A DNA stretch of 12,621 bases, from NCBI GenBank assembly GCA_019417145.1, contig DXVY01000033.1, positions 1 to 12,621 on the forward strand, written 5' to 3'. This document shows, one piece after another, positions 9,901 through 12,621 of the stretch. The notes under the pieces were generated by a model that saw only the letters and a list, made by a program, of their open reading frames with translations, had not been told where the DNA came from and searched no databases. The DNA is from Clostridiales bacterium. Lineage in GTDB: Bacteria > Bacillota > Clostridia > Oscillospirales > Acutalibacteraceae. Position 1 is the first letter of the stretch, and the number at the start of each line of letters is the position of its first letter. Made by a program: the position numbers and the translations under genes.

Positions 9901-11041
9901 GCTTGTGGGGCGGAATGACCAGGCATTCCTTGAATTCAGTGATTATATTTTTGATTCCCTTGTGCCGCCTGGTATCCCTACGCCGAACGATCCGAAAGCG
10001 CCCCTTAAAGACTTGGTTTTGCTTGGGTCTTTTGCCGAAGCGTGGGCCAATGAGGACTACAAGGGTGCGACTATCGTTCCGGCCAGTCTGGAAGATGTGG
10101 AGCCGTACATGCAGTACAACGAGCGGACATCCGCATTTGCAAAGGCTATAGGTAGGCTGTTCAATCTTTCACCCATGCAGATTGACTATATTATGAACAG
10201 CAACACTGGACTTATAGGGGACATTATCATATCCACCACGGCTGATCAAAAGGACTTTACCCTAGGTCTGGGTAACAAGCTGATTTCCGATGTGGCCTAT
10301 TCCGGTGGTGCAACTAGCAAATTCTATGAAGACGCGGAGAAGGCACAGGTAAAATCGAACTCCTATCCGGACAATGCAGAATACAAACTCTTAAGCAGCA
10401 AGTACAATTCTGTAAGGTCTATCCTTTCCAAGCTAACGCAATATGGCAAGACAGACAAGGGTATGGAGCGCGATTTGAAACTGTATGCGCAGGAGCTAGC
10501 GGGCACTTTTGACACGGATCTGGATCCTCGACTTGTGGTGTTGTACCAGAGGTCAGGGAACACCGATATCATTCCTTATAAACTCTTTCAAAATACAGCC
10601 ACAATAGACGGTCAGCAGTCCCGACTTACGCCTTCTGAATTTATCGATTATACGGAAGAATATCAATCGCAAATCGATACGTTGTATGATGGTATCCTAT
10701 CAGATCAAGGCTTGTCCGATGAAGAGAAGGTAAAGGCATTGAAGAAGGCTAAGGAGGATTTATCTAGCAGCCTGAAAAACAAGTACTATGGTGGAGATAT
10801 GACCTATTTTGATGCTGTTGCAGAAATAGGGATAGACCCGGTGGATTATTTGGTCATATATGCCTCTCAGGATCCTAATCCAAACGGAAAGTTCAATTCC
10901 GATACGTTTAAGCGGTCGGTGCAAAAATCGGATTTATCGGACAAGGAAAAGATTGCTCTTTTAGCCCTATATGCCATATACAACAAAGGCGGAGAGCACA
11001 GGCAGGAAAACCTAGAAAGATATATAAGGGGGAACACATGA
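3986..11041 (+). CDS. Giant internal virion 'polyvalent' protein with two metallopeptidase modules and LPD38-like C-terminus
   Basis: A 2351-residue protein filling more than half the window. In order: charged helical N-terminus (1-330); a Gly/Ala-rich amphipathic zone with repeated GxxxG-like spacing (335-590); a short helical module starting LSNPSVTASQADSII (about 720-765), common in phage polyproteins; a Gly/Ala/Asn-rich spacer (about 797-906) overlapping a second reading frame; metallopeptidase-like module 1 (944-1111, HESVH 1000-1004); a Gln/Asp/Ser linker; metallopeptidase-like module 2 (1189-1322, HELGH 1238-1242); a long conserved helical region (about 1340-1900); a membrane-like segment (1906-1921) followed by SPYNKNNYYLFHIGDGKFLK and IPKARE (1932-1958), which I read as LPD38; and a more AT-rich C-terminal helical tail. 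Polyvalent proteins of phages and conjugative elements are proposed to enter the host with the DNA and counter defences. Here the place beside ejection-type proteins supports injection. No transglycosylase or nucleic-acid enzyme motif was seen. Third-position GC drops sharply at 6375-6704. Confidence 0.8.
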   Translation: MAFLDNFNLEEERKKRERRDYDAFEAKMSNDYDIMPSVKAYAAQSVAEQIQRLPYTNNSVELRNKLDRYRADFGEEFYNEASAAIADFERSAIEFPKTLYKQLTSQYVPGSMYETDALLPENALPEIDKREAEYRAGSDEAVTLSSLLRGYDSANSAVPLDPDEVQKEKDELVQYIKDTYHITGLDHPDSGIDYVEWARKRTDSLEKINYEHADKIQQLEHGMPLKKGYDAYNSLSDDDKLVFYQYLEAYRELMDKAYDSIPRDPDPEAWIKLLEESPSKGEEMDRVKQIAAEMAQRGMLNDDLIYFSQWLTNYYNAEGYREYWSDFTRKHPIAANLANIPIKAVGGITGSVGAIGQVFSNAVSGENKPIDVNSSSQIMTGNANAIASTSREMIKESAPDWAEDFLISAYDIGTSTADSLFAAALNMIVPNSGLVMLGSEAASSAIYDASQRGASAGQALMVGGLAGISEALFEKFSLGKLIDTAKTAPKSFLSLIKSIGANMGVNFSEEAATEISNIISDTLIMQDLSNYNLAVEQYMKDEGLSREEAERKAKWGLAKQIGMAGLYGAIQGSVMGGGAIGIGELNASMLGRQVMQTENGIETLLDIAEKHKSDAAIQDAAAAVRENPSTANVGQLADALQQYTGQHVGTILTYPTQVDAMHKGTFTPPAVTATATHAAVPQNKAAEAPIQTGTSGGDIPFASTASTQGEAVSGPVQQVSRILSNPSVTASQADSIIKSPTLSAAFTQLTGKALDNLTNAEKRRTVQDSAGFTYAPANGTIKTSYQAPPSTLQEGQNGGVPYAGQQAAAQTGRYAGTAGAAGYGYNAGVNVGANQTIGADAGTTNRGDTGRAEPNQEYVVRRGGGVPQNADPGISGQRGVGESYLYQSPNDGQRAEANERFKEGTVDFIRRNVQDSNRQLVEQPNSLMSYVPTAPAMNSNAAQAYTVLQRRGYRAVVCDGFIETNADGVTTVHKDALTTRDGTVYISNQSQLFPFEIYDHESVHCEQIKNSPAYQAYSFEIDRLLNRTSSAYLDWIDTLLNAEEQGDLYVDGENAQIRKSISTSVIFRELSAYLHERVINASNDAARVYSGMFGENWQQAVDAVHQFHNAITQEASGSDGSFFDSGNGGSSDQRDANADAETDSAEYTQAENVQRDQYAKPADQWTAENWNAGEGNTQAENAADTPAKALSQLADSVRRRFGIPITQGRFRERAYGIFKPKQESIKTRVDNALPTICHELGHYLDKKYGFRSKTGIDEAMEASRRMRPGFIDSYEPNARPGEAVAEFLREYLKDRTKAKAEYPTFYEVFENTLAEAHEADSHNNDLQNIRELGDEANQYMMTSPQERAKRAIFTREESVKDLKSQETAFEKVQKIGTTFYNHFVDDAAALKIAPKAYEAYYLQKDNDVILDTNVSQNMTTPSRTIALDENGDKVPGLAKVLENVREGKKAEDFHQYLIYRHGLEWAEQGKRVFGDDTLDNADFMLSEIDRLDAQYPDFRGISEKLYAWQRRFMQEWLVNTGMITQETANMLWEKYPCYVPFLRRVDNTGTGVKRGFANQRAPIRRAKGSGLDLYDPVENIIVNMNSMIKSADRNRVAVEIADYVDQTEGSAYLMERVPPDMVKDEFRISEGYETRLKELLEGNTDNPDALAEAIMNMTSDDLSRWMVKNNQGKDVIWVMRNGQRQYYQVNNPELLIALNGMGPQQLNGIFKVTGALSRFLKTTTTGANFVWALGSNVFRDFQSAFQFSEENNFFKYTRDYVKSVASQIKKDEVYQAYKAAGGGYVSSISNPKAMSSILSKVYKQNGKDVRNLLNWVVKGLEAIETLSDVVETAPRLAEFSRVLDRTSNPRQAIRAADELTTNFKRRGSRSSQVESIIPYFNASVQGLEHLVRAFKSNPKGFAVKQILTSAIIAAFVIAWNRIWGGEDEYEEMSPYNKNNYYLFHIGDGKFLKIPKAREMSILESLFERTYERLVGRNDQAFLEFSDYIFDSLVPPGIPTPNDPKAPLKDLVLLGSFAEAWANEDYKGATIVPASLEDVEPYMQYNERTSAFAKAIGRLFNLSPMQIDYIMNSNTGLIGDIIISTTADQKDFTLGLGNKLISDVAYSGGATSKFYEDAEKAQVKSNSYPDNAEYKLLSSKYNSVRSILSKLTQYGKTDKGMERDLKLYAQELAGTFDTDLDPRLVVLYQRSGNTDIIPYKLFQNTATIDGQQSRLTPSEFIDYTEEYQSQIDTLYDGILSDQGLSDEEKVKALKKAKEDLSSSLKNKYYGGDMTYFDAVAEIGIDPVDYLVIYASQDPNPNGKFNSDTFKRSVQKSDLSDKEKIALLALYAIYNKGGEHRQENLERYIRGNT
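4988..5761 (+). other. Membrane-active Gly/Ala-rich region of the giant protein (residues 335-592)
   Basis: This part has three hydrophobic, glycine-rich stretches: ANIPIKAVGGITGSVGAIG, then an alternating Ala/Gly run through LMVGGLAGISEALFE, then GMAGLYGAIQGSVMGGGAIG. Between them are charged helices with EEAATEISNIISD. Such amphipathic Gly/Ala zones recur in large phage ejection proteins and are thought to insert in or cross the cytoplasmic membrane during DNA entry. The membrane role is inference; the hydrophobic pattern is direct. Confidence 0.5.
6299..6327 (+). promoter_or_regulatory. Promoter-like element inside the giant gene
   Basis: TTTACT (6299-6304, four of six to TTGACA) and TACAAT (6322-6327, five of six to TATAAT) are separated by exactly 17 bases, and the -10 is preceded by TGG, an extended -10 feature. 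It lies 48 bases upstream of the first start of the nested frame. Sequence of this quality can occur by chance in coding DNA, but its fit with the ribosome site and frame downstream raises it. Confidence 0.45.
6344..6371 (+). promoter_or_regulatory. Hairpin covering the first ribosome site of the nested frame
   Basis: GCCCCGCCT (6344-6352) can pair with AGGAGGGGC (6363-6371): eight pairs around one G/A mismatch, with a 10-base loop. The 3' arm is the Shine-Dalgarno for ATG 6375, so folding would hide it, while the second site (GGAGGTG, 6377-6383) for ATG 6390 stays free. No T-run follows, so it is not a terminator. Confidence 0.45.
6377..6383 (+). promoter_or_regulatory. Shine-Dalgarno for the nested start at 6390
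   Basis: GGAGGTG with eight bases from the GGAGG core to ATG 6390. It is as strong as the sites of the recognised virion genes here. A second site, AGGAGGGG (6363-6370), serves the in-frame ATG at 6375. Confidence 0.6.
6390..6704 (+). CDS. Nested small gene in the +1 frame of the giant gene, unknown function
   Basis: A 104-residue product (109 from the alternative ATG at 6375) read one base out of phase with the giant gene. It is hydrophilic, with a Gln/Pro/Asp-rich start (MQDNKQQPRPEDMPEQQAQP), then helical segments LTSEQIKRLEQMLGQPIEAI and IRNMSFEEAAEYHKTQTREL, a turn with SGEWENHICIS, and a basic end SDSRKER. This has the look of a real soluble protein. Over its 104 codons I count 70 G/C at third positions (67%), against 35 (34%) in the giant frame, which is about 75-80% in two stretches checked elsewhere. 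It has a promoter-like element, two good ribosome sites and a hairpin upstream. Upstream of its ATG the same frame reads unlike protein, so a simple frameshift of the giant gene explains it less well. I do not recognise the family. Alternatives: frameshift-derived segment, or chance. Confidence 0.58.
   Translation: MQDNKQQPRPEDMPEQQAQPDTDTTQELTSEQIKRLEQMLGQPIEAIQAEQNRIRNMSFEEAAEYHKTQTRELVDSGEWENHICISPQMMGKELKQMSDSRKER
6815..7318 (+). other. Metallopeptidase-like module 1 of the giant protein (residues 944-1111)
   Basis: HESVH at residues 1000-1004 (6983-6997) is an HExxH zinc motif, set after a beta pattern DGTVYISNQSQLFPFEIYD, as in zincins. FRELSAYLHE (1067-1076) gives a downstream Glu (E1069) placed to be the third ligand, as in gluzincins. 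The catalytic residues all look present. The DNA under this module is about 40% GC (6901-7260: 144 of 360 by hand count) against about 62% just after it. Substrate unknown; self-processing of the polyprotein or cleavage of a host protein are both possible. Confidence 0.6.
7550..7951 (+). other. Metallopeptidase-like module 2 of the giant protein (residues 1189-1322)
   Basis: The stretch FGIPITQGRFRERAYGIFKP, then LPTICHELGHYLDKKYGF, carries HELGH at 1238-1242 (7697-7711). ARPGEAVAEFLREYLKD follows, with Glu 1282 and Glu 1286 as third-ligand candidates. This arrangement (strand, HExxH helix, then E-A-x-A-E-F) is common in metallopeptidase modules of phage and conjugative polyvalent proteins. 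It differs from module 1 outside the motif, so the two are not a recent duplication. Base composition is normal for the window. Confidence 0.68.
9698..10255 (+). other. LPD38-like C-terminal module of the giant protein (residues 1905-2090)
   Basis: A single hydrophobic segment (ILTSAIIAAFVIAW, from residue 1906) is followed by an acidic turn, SPYNKNNYYLFHIGDGKFLK and IPKARE, then helices with VPPGIPTPNDP. I recognise this as the large polyvalent protein-associated domain 38 type found near the C-terminus of phage giant proteins. Its molecular role is unknown. Recognition is by pattern memory; a profile search would confirm. Confidence 0.55.
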
Positions 11042-11076
11042 TATTATCCTATGGCAGCGGAACGGATTACGGCTAG
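11038..11076 (+). CDS. 12-codon mini-ORF overlapping the giant gene's stop; possible leader peptide
   Basis: ATG 11038 overlaps the giant gene's TGA as ATGA, as in the portal/connector and connector/nozzle junctions, and a purine-rich AAGGGGG lies just upstream. The product is MILSYGSGTDYG. Its TAG stop (11074-11076) overlaps the first two bases of the terminator hairpin. It may be a coupled mini-cistron affecting termination, a remnant of a longer gene, or chance. No known peptide family. Confidence 0.3.
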   Translation: MILSYGSGTDYG

Positions 11077-11101
11077 GCGCTGGGGAACCGGCGCCTTTCT
11101 T
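11075..11101 (+). terminator. Intrinsic terminator-like hairpin between giant gene and fibre
   Basis: A nine-pair stem (AGGCGCTGG at 11075-11083 with CCGGCGCCT at 11088-11096, one T/G pair) closes on a GGAA loop of GNRA type. TTTCTT follows (11096-11101). The stem is strong, the U-tract short and interrupted, so partial termination that lowers fibre transcription is more likely than a full stop. Confidence 0.6.
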
Positions 11102-11113
11102 AATGGAAAAATC

Positions 11114-11121
11114 AAAGGAGG
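11114..11121 (+). promoter_or_regulatory. Shine-Dalgarno of the fibre gene
   Basis: AAAGGAGG with six bases to ATG 11128. It is among the strongest ribosome sites in the window and fixes the fibre start. Confidence 0.85.
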
Positions 11122-11127
11122 AAACCC

Positions 11128-12621
11128 ATGCAAGTATTGGAATACGAGGTGTCTCTGACCGGGATCAGCCCGCAAAACGTACAGGTGGGCGGGGTACAGG
11201 GTGACCACAACAACGCGGTGGTAGAGTTCACCCTAACCCAGGAACTACTAAGCGACCTGAACAGCAACCTACCGTCGGATCACAGCCTCCGGTATCACGT
11301 GGAGGTGACCGACGGAAGCGGCGGATTCCACGCGTCCGAGCTGCTGACCCTGGACGCGACCTACCGCACCATTACATACCCCATACCGCGGGAGGTAACC
11401 ATAGCCGGCGGCATAGCCCATATATCCCTTGTGGCGTCGGACGTGGACGAGGACAGCCATGAAGACCGCACCCTTTATGCCCGGTCGGCAAAGCTGGAAT
11501 TCATCGGCTCGTCCGCCGGTACGGATGCGGCGGGCACCTACTACGGCGAGGTTAACGGTGCGCTGGACGCGCTGCTGAGGGCTTTCCCCGTGGACACCGA
11601 GAAGATCAAGGACGGGGCGGTCACCACCCCCAAGCTGGCCGATGATGCCGTGACCAGTCCTAAGATAGCGGATGGTGCTATCAAAAATCAGCATATCCAG
11701 GATCACGCCATCCAGGGAATCAAGCTATCCGGCTGGCCGGGCGTCACGGTTACCTACGCCGGAATGGATCAGACCACCACGCCCGGGATATATGCAGTGG
11801 ATACCGGCGCGGTGCTCTTTGTCTCCCGACGGAGCGGCGATAACGCCGTTATACAGAATCTAATTGATACGGACATGCATGTGAAATCGCGGGTTTCCTA
11901 TAACGCCGTTACCCCCCAATGGGGAAGCTGGTTTTATAGGGGAAAGGTCAATATTCAGGACGGATCGATTACTACGGCCAAGTTGGCCGATGATGCGGTA
12001 ACGGCGGCCAAGCTGGCGGAAGATGCGGTGGGGGCCTCCCATATAGCCGCCGGTGCAGTGCAGACCGAGCATATATATAACGGAATGGTGACGCCGGAAA
12101 AACTTGCCGCCGGGTATATCAGCACGTCCTACACCGGAGACCTGAACAACCTGAAAACGCCGGGAATGTATGCGGTGTATACCGGCGGGGGAGATAAGCA
12201 CCAGCCTGCGGATGCCGTGTATTTGTCCGTTCTGGTAATGGACACCGGGGCCTTGACCTACACCCAATTAGCCGCTCCCACAAACAGCGCCGTCCTGTAT
12301 ATCCGTTCTATCATCGGCGGGTCCACCACACAGTGGTCCGATTGGCAGGAGATCGGCGGGGAAATTGCGGATAATGCGGTGACCACGGCCAAGCTGGCCC
12401 CCGGCGCGGTGACAAAGGAAAAGATCGCCGGCGGCAGCATCGACTATACCAAGCTGCAAAACAACGCCGTAACGGCCGACAAGCTGGCCGGCGATGCGGT
12501 CACCACCCCCAAGCTGGCCGACGGGGCCGTGACGGCGGCCAAGCTGGCCGATGACGCCCTCCCTGCGGCGACCACCTCCCAGGCCGGCATTGTACAGCTT
12601 AACAACACCTTAACCTCCACT
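11128..12621 (+). CDS. Tail fibre / receptor-binding protein, N-terminal part (3' end outside window)
   Basis: The frame is open for 498 codons to the right edge. Residues 1-135 form a beta-rich domain with VQVGGVQGDHNNAVVEFTLT, resembling the BppU-type N-terminus that attaches Firmicutes phage fibres to the tail. Then a 10-residue repeat (pattern VTTxKLADGA) runs in three blocks: 156-202, 274-330 and 411-477. Between the blocks are two pyocin-knob-like domains: 207-272 (TTTPGIYAVDTG to WGSWFYRG) and 332-410 (GDLNNLKTPGMYAVYTG to WSDWQEIG). The visible end, ATTSQAGIVQLNNTLTST, starts a Phage_fiber_2-type repeat. Such repeats make trimeric shafts, and knobs are found in fibres that touch cell-surface glycans. 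The receptor-binding tip is not in view. The gene is set off from the giant gene by a terminator-like hairpin and has its own strong ribosome site. Confidence 0.85.
   Translation, partial: MQVLEYEVSLTGISPQNVQVGGVQGDHNNAVVEFTLTQELLSDLNSNLPSDHSLRYHVEVTDGSGGFHASELLTLDATYRTITYPIPREVTIAGGIAHISLVASDVDEDSHEDRTLYARSAKLEFIGSSAGTDAAGTYYGEVNGALDALLRAFPVDTEKIKDGAVTTPKLADDAVTSPKIADGAIKNQHIQDHAIQGIKLSGWPGVTVTYAGMDQTTTPGIYAVDTGAVLFVSRRSGDNAVIQNLIDTDMHVKSRVSYNAVTPQWGSWFYRGKVNIQDGSITTAKLADDAVTAAKLAEDAVGASHIAAGAVQTEHIYNGMVTPEKLAAGYISTSYTGDLNNLKTPGMYAVYTGGGDKHQPADAVYLSVLVMDTGALTYTQLAAPTNSAVLYIRSIIGGSTTQWSDWQEIGGEIADNAVTTAKLAPGAVTKEKIAGGSIDYTKLQNNAVTADKLAGDAVTTPKLADGAVTAAKLADDALPAATTSQAGIVQLNNTLTST
11593..12558 (+). 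repeat. 30-bp in-frame repeats of the fibre shaft, three blocks
   Basis: About 15 copies of a 10-codon unit encode V-T-T/A-x-K-L-A-D-D/G-A, as four, five and six units around the two knob domains. Most copies have drifted at the DNA level, but a 26-base stretch is identical at 11617-11642 and 12496-12521, and AAGCTGGCC recurs in many units. This could allow recombination that changes shaft length. Confidence 0.75.

Noticed and set aside
11010..11030. TATATA near 11.02 kb as a fibre promoter
   Set aside because: No matching -35 at proper spacing, and the hairpin at 11075-11101 lies between it and the fibre.
11611..12558. Regular repeats in the fibre as a CRISPR array
   Set aside because: Units are 30 bases, contiguous, in frame and degenerate, with no unique spacers; they encode a protein repeat.

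Overview
The window is a rightward late-gene (virion) segment of a tailed phage or prophage. The layout looks podovirus-like: portal C-terminus, small connector, large tail-nozzle/stabilisation-type protein, Ala/Gln-rich internal virion protein, a 2351-residue internal (ejected) polyprotein, then a tail fibre that runs off the right edge. All genes are on the + strand. Shine-Dalgarno sites are strong and of Gram-positive type (AGGAGG, GAGGTGATCC), wobble positions are GC-rich, and the protein flavour matches phages of gut Firmicutes, so a Clostridia-like host is likely. This is inference from style, not a database match. No tape measure, tail tube, integrase, lysis or replication gene is visible.

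Region by region: 3-485 is the portal end. 482-853 is a head-tail connector candidate and 850-2925 a stopper/nozzle-like beta-rich protein; these three are chained by ATGA start/stop overlaps. 2931-3965 is a helical ejection-protein candidate. 3986-11041 is one giant gene whose product has a long N-terminal helical part, a glycine-rich amphipathic or membrane-active zone (residues about 335-590), a Gly/Ala-rich spacer, two separate zinc-metallopeptidase-like modules (HESVH at 1000-1004 and HELGH at 1238-1242), a long conserved helical region, and an LPD38-like C-terminal module with a membrane segment. It fits the phage 'polyvalent protein' class, thought to be carried in the virion and injected with the DNA. 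11042-11127 is the only intergenic gap; it holds a hairpin with the look of an intrinsic terminator. 11128 to the end is a fibre with a BppU-like N-terminus, three blocks of a 10-residue repeat and two pyocin-knob-like domains.

The most unusual signal is inside the giant gene. Between 6375 and 6704 a second reading frame (+1) has its own promoter-like hexamers at 17-bp spacing, a hairpin over its first ribosome site, a second strong ribosome site and a charged helical 104-residue product. My hand count gives 67% GC at third codon positions in the nested frame and only 34% in the host frame over the same codons, while the host frame runs at about 75-80% in two short stretches checked elsewhere. 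That is what a gene nested in, or inserted into, a larger gene would look like. A second notable arrangement is a 12-codon reading frame that overlaps the giant gene's stop and ends exactly at the base of the terminator hairpin before the fibre.
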